In this document: piece by piece, positions 43,861 to 54,524 of the stretch | Layout of the letters: each line of letters begins with the position of its first letter | Numbering within the stretch: the stretch's first letter is position 1 | Source: Diplolepis rosae | Lineage: Eukaryota; Arthropoda; Insecta; Hymenoptera; Diplolepididae | DNA: 64,000 bases | Direction: 5' to 3' | NCBI GenBank assembly: GCA_030998225.1 | Contig: JAPYXD010000738.1 | Coordinates: 1,364,001-1,428,000 of the forward strand | Translations under genes and position numbers: made by a program | The notes under the pieces: model-generated | Told to the model about the DNA's origin: nothing | Databases searched by the model: none | What the model saw: only the letters and a program-made list of their open reading frames with translations

Positions 43861-44929
43861 GTTTCTGCTATTGCGCGGAAGAAGTTATCGGGAAATTCGC
43901 GTTTAAGATTAGTTATATAGTTTCTAAAAACCGTGAATCAAGTCTTGAAACTACCGCGTTCTTTGGTTAATTCACTTGGTACTGAGATTTTGATCTAATA
44001 GTTCGATTTTAATTTTAATTACTCAAATTGAAACAATACTCGTTTGAAATAGTTTTATTGGAATGGAAAATAATAAAGGAAGCCCACTTATCTTAGTTGT
44101 AGAACGTAGCCCTCCTTGTGCGATCCATTAATTGGCGATGACATTGATAGGTGGCTCTCAATTAAAGAGGTTATGTTTTGGTTGTCTAGGTTGCCCTTTA
44201 TTGATTAATTAGAAATTTGCTTCTAAATCCTTACAGCTTGTAACCGGCATTGATACTCGTGACGATTGTCTTTATTATAGGTCTCATACTCAGAATACGA
44301 TTGGCTGCGGAATCCTTGATCAGCTTGTTGTCTAATCGTTTTTCTTGACAGCTCGCTACCAAGAGCAAAAGGTTTAGGCGGCTACTCTCAAAGTTCCTTG
44401 GTGGAACGCTATCGATGTATCGAAATTCGACTGGTGTCGCGACACGCGTTCTTGTTAAGTACTTGTGTACTCACTAACGCATGTACACAATGTATTTGAA
44501 TCTTGGTGATTCATGTGAATTTTAGTCATTCAACTTCTGCACACTATTAATTGCTCACAACAGGTTGTAATTTTGTTAGGCACATTCACAAAAAAGCGTT
44601 GATCGACGAAATTTGTTGCAGAGAAATTTGGTCTTGTTGAAGGCGTGGTCGCAGAAGCGCCTCGATTGCATTTCGTGGATTTTAGCTTCCGAAGCGAAAT
44701 AATTGTTCAAATTAGCTTGGCACTCATATCGCAGTTCGAAGGACCATGTTTTGTAAAGCCTTGAGGCTTGAATTGCACATGATTAATTGGATTTGTGAAT
44801 GAAGAACACCAGCACACCTTTTTCTTGACCAGCCTATTTCGCCATATTGAAAAATCTAAATTATACAAGTTCAAGTCGGTAAGGTAGAGATATAAAGGCA
44901 TAGACTCTATGATCGGTACATCAAACTAA
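43861..44929. other. Flank of the BEL/Pao element, LTR not resolved
   Basis: The 5' leader and LTR of the - strand BEL element should lie here, but without the 3' LTR copy I cannot set their edges. A 64-codon - strand frame at 44707-44901 has no recognisable product. Confidence 0.3.
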
Positions 44930-45517
44930 TTCAAACTGTGAACGTAACAGGTGCATTTAACTAATGTGGAACAAAACGTGCAAAGACCTTTCTTTTACCC
45001 AAATCTTCACTTAATATTGTGTAGATTGTACAGTAAGATAAATTTAATTTTTCTGTCAGCATCCTCACAGTGAAATTTGCATCGATAGCGATTATTTTAC
45101 GTACTTTTTCCACTAACTCAGCACGATTTGATGCTTCTAGTCGTCCAGATCTTGGATCATCATTTAAATCGTCACGGCCATTTTAAAGCGTGTAAACCAC
45201 GTATAAACTTGAGTAAGTCTCATACAATCATCACCATAAACTTTTTTCATCAATTCGTATGTCAGCGAATTTTTTTTAAATTTTAACACAAAATTTTATA
45301 TTTGCTCCTTGATCCACTTTTGTTTTGTAAGATTAGCACACTTTTTCTTTTATTGAAATGGCTGTAACTTTCACATCTGTCATCCGATTTACATGAATTA
45401 AGGTGCGTTTGAAAGAGGATGAATGTATCTTTTTAATGCTGCAAATTTCCAATAGATGGCGCTGCATGTTGTATGATTTAAATATAAAGTTCGGTTATTT
45501 TTGGGACACACTGTGTA
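44930..45517 (-). pseudogene. mariner-type element, N-terminal transposase half
   Basis: On the - strand the inverted-repeat end ACAGTGTGTCCCAAAAATAA (near 45516) is followed by a transposase N-terminus. Readable blocks are KKSLTYELMKKVYGDDC-like sequence with TQVYTWFTRFK (HTH_48-type paired helix domain), then DDPRSGRLEASNRAELVEKV and LNLSYCTIYTILSEDLGKRK. Frames change twice and a stop follows FARFVPH. Everything after the DNA-binding half, including the catalytic residues, is missing near 44.93 kb. It was inserted into another open frame at a TA (see 45518-45652). Confidence 0.75.
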
Positions 45518-45652
45518 GGGACCAGGAGTTATGTTTACCAAGTACCGAGGTAATCCTTGTATAAGATGCCGATAAAGTTTCGAATATCGAAGGGTCAAAT
45601 CGTGACTTGCAATTTTTGCCAACGCATTCCTTTCATAATCTTCGTCAAACAC
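45518..45652 (-). CDS. Unrecognised frame fragment cut by the mariner insertion
   Basis: About 45 codons on the - strand (FDEDYERNALAKIASHDLTL, RYSKLYRHLIQGLPRYLVN) run straight into the mariner terminal repeat at 45517. The composition is protein-like. I do not recognise the family, and the other side of the mariner relic is lost, so the original ORF cannot be followed further. Confidence 0.3.
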
Positions 45653-46120
45653 TGCTTTTCAAATAATGTGACTTCTGGTGATTTTATGGGCAATTGAAAC
45701 TTTGGGCAACTAAAACTATGGTACAATATATACCTACCGGTGCAATTGTACTGGCTTATAATTGCACTGACTAATCTATTATTTTATACACTAGTTTTTG
45801 ATCTTATTCTTATAGTATTTATGTAATATATGATTTATTAGTGTCTTCATTTTGGAACATTATTTAAGTTATTTTGCGGATCCCCAATAATGTAATTGAT
45901 GTTGTTGATTGATTATCCATTATCGGTTATCGCGGATTATTATGTGCTAGTGTTTGATTAATATTATTAACTATTTAGCGACTGTTGTTAACAATAATGA
46001 ATGTTATTACATTCTCATTATATGAGAAGGTATTAGTTTTATGTGAAAAATGACTTTCAAAATTTTCATCAAATCTTTACGTTTTGAGACCCCCTGAGTC
46101 AGAAAAAATGGTTTTTACGA
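45653..46120. other. AT-rich intergenic DNA
   Basis: No supportable frames. Contains short TTATT/GATTATT words only. Confidence 0.4.
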
Positions 46121-46330
46121 AAGCGTCTGTCTGTCTGTCTGCCTGTAGTAGGTCGTGTGCGGCATAACTCTCGATAGAATTATCACATTGAATTGAGCTT
46201 TCGCACACTTTATCGGAGCTGAAAAAGCAAGGACAAGTTTGTCAACCAGCCACATCCATTCAAAATTGAGGGATTGAGCACTACTTTTGTGTTTTTGAAA
46301 GTAACTTTTTGAAAAAATCAAAAATTTCAA
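46121..46330. repeat. GTCT microsatellite with conserved-looking flank
   Basis: GTCTGTCTGTCTGTCTGCCT at about 46125-46144 is followed by a stretch (CATAACTCTCGATAGAATTA, TTGAGCTTTCGCACACTTTA) that I recall as a common dispersed repeat next to GTCT tracts in insect genomes. No ORF of note. Confidence 0.5.
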
Positions 46331-46459
46331 TACTGGTTTTTGATAGTGCTCATATATCTCTACAAATTATTTTAACAACATTTTTTTATTGAATAAAAAT
46401 TAGAAATGTTACAGTATATTAAAACTTGAAAAAAGTCAATATTAAAATTCCATTTTCCA

Positions 46460-46990
46460 GTTAAATTATACGAGATACGAAAAAACGTTATGATACAATA
46501 TTATTTACTAGACTAAGATCTACAAATTTGAATTGTAACAAGATGCATATTTTCCTTTTTAATTTTAAAAAAAACTATTGAAAATCCAAAATTCAATTCT
46601 ATAACAATAATATGTGAAATAGGAAAAAACGTAAGAATGCAAAGTTGTTCGTTTCAAACAGACCTACAATTTTTGTCTTGCACAGTTTCTGATAAAACAT
46701 ATATTCTTCGTTTCAATTCCAAAAATACGATTAAAATTCAAAAATTCCACTTTTTAGACAAAATATGTGAGATACGAAAAAAAACGTTTAGATGGAAAAT
46801 TATTTGCCTAAGTGAGGTATACACATTCTTATTAAGAAATTTCTCGACAGGTTGTATATTTTATGTTTTGTTTTTTAATATTGAAAAAATTCGATTTTTT
46901 TCACCAAAATATGTGAGATACGAAATAAGCGCTGTTCTGCAAAATTGTTTCCTTAAATAAAGTCTACGATTGTTTTTCCTTTTTGAGATA
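46460..46990. repeat. Degenerate ~145-bp tandem array
   Basis: The landmark (A)TATGTGAGATACGAAAAAACG or a variant occurs at about 46468, 46612, 46765 and 46909, with spacings of 142-153 bp. After each, an AATT...CTA(C/G)A word and a TTGAAAAT/TTCAAAAATT stretch follow. The last unit is part of the right copy of the 270-bp inverted repeat. Confidence 0.65.
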
Positions 46991-47144
46991 TTTGGAACAA
47001 AATAAATAAATTATTTTAATCATGTAATTTATTAAAAAGTTACTGAAATGTATACAGAAAATCGAGCGCGAAGCATGAGTGTCATGATGAGAATGTGTTC
47101 CTTAAGGCCGATAGAGCCTTAAGTAAATTGAATTTCCTGTTTCA
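46877..47144. repeat. Inverted repeat pair, right copy
   Basis: Reverse complement of 40111-40381, with small differences. It forms the outer end of the ~145-bp tandem array, so the arm at 40.1 kb corresponds to the terminal unit of this array in the opposite orientation. Confidence 0.7.
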
Positions 47145-47337
47145 CTTAATCTGAAATAGAAATTTAGTGAATTTGAGAAAATGAGTAATTCACTTCATTT
47201 TTAATATTATAAAATTGGTTTGAGCTTCGGTATTAAATTATAAGAAATAAACTTAAATGTATGCGTTGTGTTTATGATGAAACCATTTCCGCATTTCAAT
47301 TTAAAACCATAAAAACGCAAAGAATCTACTATTTACT

Positions 47338-47516
47338 TAGTACGTATAATACGTGCGGGAAAAACTAGACTTCCTTTCTTATTTAATTTGAAACAATAGT
47401 AAGAGTTCGCGGGAAACAGTACCTTCACAGAGTGTTGTCTCCCGCGAATTCTTACTATTGTGAAAAATTAGGAAGAAAGGAAGGTCTATTTCCTTTACGC
47501 GCGTATTATACCTACT
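47338..47516. repeat. Long palindrome
   Basis: Arms of ~80 bp at 47338-47420 and 47435-47516 with a ~14-nt centre (CCTTCACAGAGTG). Paired words include AATAGTAAGAGTTCGCGGGA with TCCCGCGAATTCTTACTATT, and the outer TACGTATAATACG. Fold-back element or MITE of ~180 bp. Confidence 0.7.
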
Positions 47517-47945
47517 AACTGAAAAGGTTCATTCTTCACGTTTTCAGGACTGCGAATTGAACTGTGGTATCGTTGAACTGTAAATACGATACTTTCGAGA
47601 AGTATTATTTCCGTATTGTTTCCGCTGTGTAAGGACGTTTTTTGGAACGGCCTGGTTTCTGCACACCTAGGAACTCGCCTACCTTTAAGTCTTTAAGCAT
47701 GTTTTTATTCTATATAAAAATATGCTAGTTTTCATTTAAAAAATTGAACTTTCAGTAATTAGCATATAAAAATAAACAAAATGAAATGTTTATATTATAA
47801 ATAAGTAAATTATAAATAAATTTATATTATTATTAAGTCCTTGCCTTAACCTTGGGCGTGCCCTCAGTTACTACTTGGCCTGAAAACATCGTTCCTCAAC
47901 CCAATAACATCACCTCAGCCCCTGGCTACACAATCTACTATTTGC
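47517..47945. other. Intergenic DNA
   Basis: No recognisable gene or repeat. The more GC-rich 47850-47935 has no readable product. Confidence 0.35.
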
Positions 47946-48335
47946 TGCGATAAAAACTAGAAAATCATCATATACTTGTTAGTGAAGGCAGTGCAGTAGT
48001 TCACTATTTGCAGAAGTGAGATACAAGTAATTGTGTCTGACTCAAACCAATGGTCAATCTAGATGATGGAGACGTTCCGCAAATGGTGACCCACTGCACT
48101 GACTTCAATGACTGATGTAGGATGTTTTTCTAACTTTTTTCGCTAGAAAATAAAATTATTGTATTTAATACTACACCTTCTAATTCAAATTTCTCCACAA
48201 AATCATAATTGCAATGCTTTGAATGTTTTTTTACCGTCCTTAGCGATAATAATGCAAGTTCAGAAAATGACCAGTGAGCAGTCAGAGAACGGTCAGAGTA
48301 TTCTATAACCGTTCACTTAACCGGGTCCGCTAGGG
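47946..48335. mobile_element. Diverged copy of the CCCTAGCGG fold-back MITE
   Basis: The right arm (about 48085-48335) matches 54259-54522: GGAGACGTTCCGC, CCACTGCACTG, GGTCAGAGTATTCTATAACC and the terminal CGGGTCCGCTAGGG. Part of the left arm is at 47946-48010 (GATAAAAACTAGAAAA, GAAGGCAGTGCAGTAGTTCA). The outer left end is missing. Confidence 0.7.
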
Positions 48336-48554
48336 CCCATTTTATACTTTTATAATCCCCAGCTATTGAGTGCGTGTGCACTTTCGCTAAGAATTAATCT
48401 CAATGTTAGATAGAGTTGCATTGGTTATTGGAATGCGCTCAAGTTACGACTTCCAAACAATGTGCATTTGATTTACTTCTGAAAATTAATTAATATTCCA
48501 TGAATTAAATTTTGTGCGTCAATCGAAACATTTTTTGAAAAAACATTGCACGCT

Positions 48555-48800
48555 TTGGACCACCCGTAACACTGCATTCACATTAGTTTTACCACCTTTA
48601 TATGCAACATCAAAATCATATTCTGCCAGTTTCAGTTTCTACCTAGTTACTTTTGAACAAGGGTCTTTCGAGTTTTGAAACTATACTAATGGTTTTTTTT
48701 GAATTAATAGAATCATAAATGGCCTTTCCGGTGTTTTTTAAAAAAAGGTTTATATTGTTTACTAGATCTTGATTATATTCTCTTTGTTGTCAGTTGTGGA
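48555..48800 (-). pseudogene. Ty3/gypsy family A RNase H fragment
   Basis: The - strand reads KDPCSKVTR, a stop, then KLKLAEYDFDVAYKGGKTNV and NAVLR, the C-terminal end of a gypsy RNase H domain (normally RWRLKLxEYDxxVxYKxGKxNxNADALSR). Frameshifts lie upstream. The fragment is downstream, on the same strand, of the family A protease relic at 49.4 kb, with the reverse transcriptase deleted between them, so both belong to one element. Confidence 0.7.
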
Positions 48801-48864
48801 AACCTAGTTTATTGTCCATTTTGATGTAGTATTAAGGTTTTAGGCTAGATTAATGTATTATGTA

Positions 48865-48993
48865 ATTGATGTTACAGGTAATTTTTGAAAATAAATAGTA
48901 GCATAAGTAGCCTTTCTAGTGAAAGGGAAAATAAAACACCATAGAGGCCACTCATGCTACTATTTATTTTAAAAAATTACCGGTAACATCAAT
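48865..48993. repeat. Hairpin, ~48-bp arms
   Basis: 48865-48912 pairs with 48946-48993 (ATTGATGTTAC with GTAACATCAAT; AAATAAATAGTAGCAT with ATGCTACTATTTATTT), with a ~33-nt loop. It lies between the RNase H and protease parts of the family A relic and may have inserted there. Confidence 0.65.
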
Positions 48994-49119
48994 TTTCTAT
49001 AATATAAATGATCTAATATTAATAATTTTTTAATACAATTATCTTGATTTTTTTCGGAATATTGAATGATTAGTCAAAATCATTTGTTTGGGAAATATGA
49101 TTGATGAGATCATTAAAAA

Positions 49120-50014
49120 TTTGTAGTGAAAAATTGAGGAATTTTTGTTTTATAATCTTGATTTCCTAGCAGGTTGATTTACTGTTTTTTTCATGTATTG
49201 ATACTTCTTCAAAATTGAGTTATTCAACCGTTAGTATTGTTAACCTTTGAGGTTGTGTATTTATATTGAATATTTTCATATACGTTTTATTCGTTGTTAC
49301 TGGAAACAATAGCGTTTTCTAAGTATACTCTATGGCAAAGATTCAATTGCGGAATAAATCCTTCTTCTTGTTTACTGTTTTCGATTTTTACATAAAAATC
49401 TCAAATAGTTCTTGCTAGTACCAATATAGTTTCCTGTATCCCAAAGGGATGAGCTTCTTTACTCTTTTAAAGTTGTTTTTCTGCATAATTGATTTTGCAT
49501 TATTGTTTCTGAGAAATTCTGTACCTGATGTACAATCATGTTCGATAGGTACTTCATTAGGGATTATTTTGAGTGTTGAGTGGCCACAGATATTGATTTT
49601 TATCTGGCCACATATAAATATAGGGTTTTTATTTATACCTGTCAGTTTGAGGCATTCAGATTTGTTCACATTATAATTGTTTTGACTGTTTGTTGTTTGA
49701 TTAAATTTGATCCGGCTCCTATATCTATCATCATTTATATAGGGTTTTTTAATTCTTCTGCTAAACCCTTTCATGTATTGGTTTCCTCGGAAACCGATCA
49801 GGCGGCCATAGAAAAAGTGACCGGGCGCGTCCTCGGGTTGCGGATAGAGGGGCTCGGTACCGAGGGTTACTGCTGAATCGGATACAAAACTAAATAAGCA
49901 GTCGCAGATAATGTTCCCATGAAGGTCCCGAAGTAATAACCCCCAAGCAAAGGTTTTAACGACCGGGCTGAGAGCTGCATGGCACCAGGGAGTGGGACTT
50001 ATGGCACGGTGCAT
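49120..50014 (-). pseudogene. Ty3/gypsy family A protease region, - strand copy
   Basis: - strand. Protease core IDIGAGSNLIKQQ near 49725-49690 in one frame; the neighbouring frame holds ECLKLTGINKNPIFICGQIK, then IIPNEVPIEHD and LRNNNAK, matching the copy at 0.63-1.34 kb. The canonical DTGA has become DIGA. Downstream (49440-49120) a decayed stretch with FIPQLNLC and AIVSSNNE also matches. Upstream, 49775-50014 is GC-rich with an open frame (RAISPTPWCHAALSPVVKTF, LGTEPLYPQPEDAPGHFFYG) of unknown nature, possibly the gag end or an inserted piece. Confidence 0.75.
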
Positions 50015-50280
50015 GGCTTTGATTCTGCACTTAATCGATTCAGTAATGCCATGTAATAATTGCTGTTAATAGTTTCACCTTTCTCGAAAAAGTCGATAGT
50101 AGTAACGCAAAGTATGAAAATAGTCGATAAATCAATTTTATTTCTTTTCATTTCTTACGATACCCATGATAATACACATCGATAGGGTATTGTTGACATC
50201 GGCAGAAAGTAAGCATTTTCTCTTGACATATCAGTTAGTGACGCATTACCTTCTAATCCGAGTACATCGGAACGCGAAAA

Positions 50281-52935
50281 TGAACGATTTTCAAGAGTAT
50301 TTTGATATGTTGATGGTGCTGGGGGAATGCCATAAACATTACAGAAACGCCTAAAATTTGTATGCGGCTCGTTATCCGGATAGGCAACAAAAATTGCACA
50401 TTACTTTTAAGCGATTAGCTGACCGTTTCTGTCGCTTCGGTACAATGGAACAAACAAGAGTTAAACGTCGACCAATTTTTAATGAAAATAATGCGGCTGC
50501 TATCTTAGCTTTTTCTGCAATAAATCCACATGCGAGCAGCAGGAAAATGGAAAAAAGAGTGGAATTAGTCAGCGATCTGTATTAAGAATCTTACGTCAAC
50601 AGAAGTTCCATCCGTATCGTATGTCATTACATCAGGATTTGTACGGCAATGATTTCCTAAAATGCGTCAATTTATGTAATTGGATTCGTAGAAAAATGCA
50701 CACAGATGTCTTATTTTTGAGTCATGTGCTTTTTTCTGATGAAGCTTACTTCGCAAATACGGGAAATGTGAATAGGCATAATATGCCCAGATAACAAAGT
50801 GCGTGCACAGTGCGAGCGTTACCGCTCGCATGGGTGCGGATTATGCTGCACGCGTGCGTTCACCACGCCACGCAGATGCGTTATCATTTGCGACGCATAT
50901 CGCTGGCACGTTGTGAAGTTCGCATTCGTGACGGTGAAAGGCGAGCTTTATGCGTCTCGTATAATTAAAAATTATTTACAAAATATTAATTATAATAAGA
51001 AATAAAAATACATAATGTACTTGAAAACATTATATTTAAATTTGAAAAGCGATATTTTATACATATATATATTTTTATTTTCTAAGAACTCTCAACAAAA
51101 AATAACTTTAACAAAATAACTTTAATATTTAAGTTACGAAGAACGAGCACAATTTTTGGTGCTACGAAAATAATACTTTTTCTTATATTATTGGTCATAC
51201 ATTTGAGGTAAATCTTTTCTAAGACGTCTCAACAAAAGATAAGTGTTAAACTTCTATTTAAATAACAAGGAATGAGATCATTTTTCGTACTAAGAAAAAT
51301 AGTACACTTTTTTATATTAATATAGTAATTAACTTTTTAAGTAGTCTGGACGAAAATTAAGTCTTTTAAATCACGAGGAACAAGAACATTACGTGGTAGT
51401 AAGAAATTAGTAGACTTTCTTATGCTAATTATGAAGAGTTACACTACCGGTCAGAGATGTGGGACCACCTGGTTTTCGATGATTGCTTAAATTATCTTAA
51501 TTTCAATTCTGTGAGTGATGAAATTTGTACTCTTGATATATTTTGAAATCCTTTGGAAGCTTTAAATCCGTTAAAATCACTTCAAATCCACGTAATCTCT
51601 TTAAATTCTTTAAAATCCACTAAAAATTGAAGAAATTCCCGATTGAAAAATAAATTCACTGTCACTTCCCGCTTTCTCCTGGTCTCAAAAAATTCCCGGT
51701 TTCCCGGTCTAGCTAGCACCCTGATTTTTCGGAGAAAATGTAGATCATGGGGGAAAAAATGCCGATCATAGTTATAATGAAATGTCTTTCAATCTGTATT
51801 TTGTATGTGTTACAAGCAACTTTTTATTTTTCGTTCAATTTGAAAATTAAATTTTGTATCATTCGAAGCCGAGTCGCATGCTTGAAATAAGGTTATGTTA
51901 GTGATGCCGCTCAACGCGTGGTCAACTTTGTCATTGTGGCTTGCACTTTTGAAATAAGAAAAATCACGTGTCAGACTATTAACAAACTATTAGAATAAAT
52001 ATTAATTACCTTACCTGTCAGATTTCCTTTTATTTATAAGTTTTTCTGTCGAATGAATTGAACGCACACTGAATTCGCACTGAATCACTGAATGCACCAT
52101 GCACCTAGCCTAACCAACAGAAAGAAACGCCATGTTGAAGTTTATTCCAACCATGTGATCACGCGGGAATATTATGAGATGAAATAAATTGAAAAACATT
52201 TTTAAAATAGTAAAAGTAACTTAAACTTTAATTATAAAATGTCTAACCTGTGAACATTCGATATTTAAATAAGTCTGTCGATATTAGTAAACTAAAAATA
52301 TACTTACAAAATTTAAATTTATATTCCAGGAATTTTTTATATTTCCTTTTTTCTGCAGGAAATTATTAAAATTAATTATGTAATTATTAGTTACGTTAAA
52401 TAAATAAAATAAATGAAATATTATTTATAAATTAACACAAATTAACATTTGTATTATAAAAAAAAGGCTTATATCAATAATATTTCACATACATATAAAC
52501 AGATGCCTATTACAAAGTGCGAGACATATGCCTTGCACGCTGGTACACAGTGTGCCTCTCCCATTATGCGACACATATGCCTCGCACGTGCGTGCCTGCC
52601 ACAAAATGCGACGCATATGTACCGCACCATGCACGCACCGTGCTCCACGCATGCTGTGCGGGTAACGTGCCTTGCACGATTGTTATCTGGGTGCATTATT
52701 GGGCAAATGAGAATCCTCGATGGATGAGAACTGTACCATTTCAACATCCGTGGTCTGTTAATTGTTGGGGCGGAATTGTCGGCGATCATTATACTACATT
52801 ATGCTCTGTGTTCAATACAAGTGATGAATGAGATTTTTGACGAAAAGTGAATAGGACAAGGTGGCCCTGCAGCTTGGCCACCTCGTTCGCCTGATCTAAC
52901 ATCACCAGATTACTTTTTATGGGGTTTTGTCAAAT
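50281..52935 (+). pseudogene. Transposase with DUF4817-type N-terminus, split by an insertion
   Basis: The N-terminus MLMVLGECHKHYRN, a stop (50352), then LYAARYPDRQQKLHITFKRL is the DUF4817-type helix-turn-helix common in insect transposases. NPHASSRKM leads, across a frameshift near 50563, to LRILRQQKFHPYRM and the first catalytic block VLFSDEAYFANTGNVNRHNM. The ORF breaks at 50785 and resumes at 52694 with HYWANENPRWMRTVPFQHPW and VNCWGGIVGDHY. The following block with the second catalytic Asp is not seen. The C-terminal block RSPDLTSPDYFLWGFVK lies at 52890-52935. The reading order is unambiguous; the copy is inactive. Confidence 0.8.
50786..52691. mobile_element. CCCAGATAAC-ended TIR element inserted in a transposase ORF
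   Basis: 1906 bp starting CCCAGATAACAAAGTGCGTG and ending GCACGATTGTTATCTGGG. TG is present on both sides (50784-50785 and 52692-52693). Removing the element and one TG rejoins the interrupted transposase frame exactly (NRHNM + HYWAN), so the boundaries are certain. Both ~200-bp subterminal regions are GC-rich with many GCGACGCATATG- and TGCACG-type words; the middle is AT-rich and non-coding, with an AAATCC-rich stretch at 51540-51620 and a Tc1-like end (ACTACCGGTCA) at 51445. The CCCAG start and 2-bp duplication resemble the MITE at 24677. Confidence 0.85.
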
Positions 52936-53062
52936 ACGCATAATGGCGGTAGCACCAACCACGCATCTTCTGTAGGTATACCCAAACCAAGGTTAGTGGA
53001 TCCTGTGAAAGTGATTATTCCGATATGTTTCGTTTTTTCGACTATTTTCATACTTTTTGTGA

Positions 53063-53335
53063 CTAGAATGACCTTGTGCTGTAGATCGCTGAATTCGTCT
53101 TAAAATCGGTAATAATATCACCAAAAAGAAAATACATGGTTCTATTCAAAAAAGTGGAGTTGACCTTGACGTAGCTTCAGCGTCTCCACTGATAAAAAAA
53201 TAGGGTGGTCGAGTATGACGCCTTCTCAAACACTGAAACTTTTGTCTGAAACAGTTTTGGATATGATCAATAGTTTGAGTGCTATCGCTCTGTAATACTT
53301 TATGTGTCTCACCCTGTATATGTATTTTCATTTTC
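53063..53335. other. Unassigned sequence with a possible mariner-type end
   Basis: Ends in TGTGTCTCACCCTGTATA near 53304-53321, which resembles the outer end of a mariner-type element (complement TATACAGGGTGAGACACA). No coding region is supportable. Confidence 0.35.
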
Positions 53336-53445
53336 CAGGGTGCTTACTTAACATAATTTTTATGTTAATAAATATATTTTATATAATCAACCCTTCTTGT
53401 TCACTGACTATTCCTCATCCCTTATTGTGAATCCTTCTGAACATA
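53336..53445 (+). repeat. Fragment of family D LTR end
   Basis: CAGGGTGCTTACTTAACATA..., TAATCAACCCTTCTTGTTC and CTGACTATTCCTCATCCCTT match the last ~110 bp of the LTR at 34594-35462. The rest of the LTR is absent. Confidence 0.65.
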
Positions 53446-53966
53446 ACATAAAAAGAGGAAATCTCTAAAGAAGAGATGTGTTAGGTTTTTTACGTAACAA
53501 TATCTGAATAAATTTTTTTATTCATTCAGCTCAAGACTCATTTTATTTTTATTTTTATTAATCTCTTGGATAATTTTTTTTTTAATTTTTAATTTTTACT
53601 ATAGCAAGTTATTATATTTGTGAAACCGAGGGGCCAGATGCAGTAAGCACACGAGCGGTCGAAAATATGGAAAAGCATTGTCCAAGAGATTCAAAAATCA
53701 AATTCGTGAAATGAGATGAATAAAAATATGTCTCACTAAAATGAAACATGCATTAGTGGTCGTCAACGTTTGAGTCAGTTTGAAGCTAAATTTGTCATCG
53801 ATCCGATAGAAAATGTGATGTGAATATAATATTCATTAGGAAACAAGCGTCTTGAAGTATAATTTTTAATTCTTCTGTTATTCTCATCACTATTTATATA
53901 AAAAAATACGACAATAAAGGTAGTTTTTTGTACAAATAAACATTTATTATTATTTAAATTTATGTA
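53446..53966. other. AT-rich intergenic DNA
   Basis: No gene or repeat recognised, apart from simple T-rich runs at 53540-53600. Confidence 0.4.
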
Positions 53967-54522
53967 CCCTAGCGGACCCGTGTGAGAGAACGGTCATAGA
54001 ATACTCTGACCGTTCTCTGACTGTTTTATGACCGTTCTATGACCTCGCATTATTACGGCTAAGATCGGTAAAAAAGACATTAAATGCTTTGCAATTATGA
54101 TTCTGTGGCGAAATTTGGATTAGAAGGTGAAGCAATCAATACAATTATCTTATTTTTCAGCGATAAAAACTAGAAAAACATAATACCTGTCATTGAAGGC
54201 AGTGCAGTGGTTCACAATTGGCGGAACGTCTCCACCTATAGTAAACCTTCACGGTGGAGACGTTCCGCCAATTGTGAACCACTGCACTGCCTTCAATGAC
54301 AGGTATTATGTTTTTCTAGTTTTTATCGCTGAAAAATAAGATAATTGTATTGATTGCTTCACCTTCTAATCCAAATTTCGCCACAGAATCATAATTGCAA
54401 AGCTTTTAAAGTCTTTTTTACCGATCTTAGCCGTAATAATGCGAGGTCATAGAACGGTCATAGAACAGTCAGAGAACGGTCAGAGTATTCTATGACCGTT
54501 CTCTCACACGGGTCCGCTAGGG
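53967..54522. mobile_element. Fold-back MITE, ends CCCTAGCGGACCC
   Basis: 556 bp, almost a perfect palindrome. Left arm 53967-54236 and right arm 54253-54522 surround a 16-nt loop; TA lies on both sides (53965-53966 and 54523-54524). Each arm has a subterminal cluster of GAACGGTCATA/GAACGGTCAGA-type repeats of about 11 bp. No ORF. The near identity of the arms suggests recent origin or ongoing arm homogenisation. A worn second copy lies at 47946-48335. Confidence 0.85.
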
Positions 54523-54524
54523 TA

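Larger units (their letters stand above)
50095..53062 (+). mobile_element. DUF4817/DDE-type transposon
   Basis: The ends are inverted: AAAGTATGAAAATAGTCGA at about 50110-50128 and its complement TCGACTATTTTCATACTTTT at about 53037-53056, with weaker matches further out. They enclose one transposase pseudogene, itself split by a 1.9-kb TIR element. Outer edges are approximate and no target duplication was established. Confidence 0.65.

Noticed and set aside
52449..52831. Overlapping ~92-106-codon frames rich in Cys, His and Met
   Set aside because: They fall in the GC-rich subterminal repeats of the TIR element and reflect repeated GCGACGCATATG-type words, not a zinc-finger gene.
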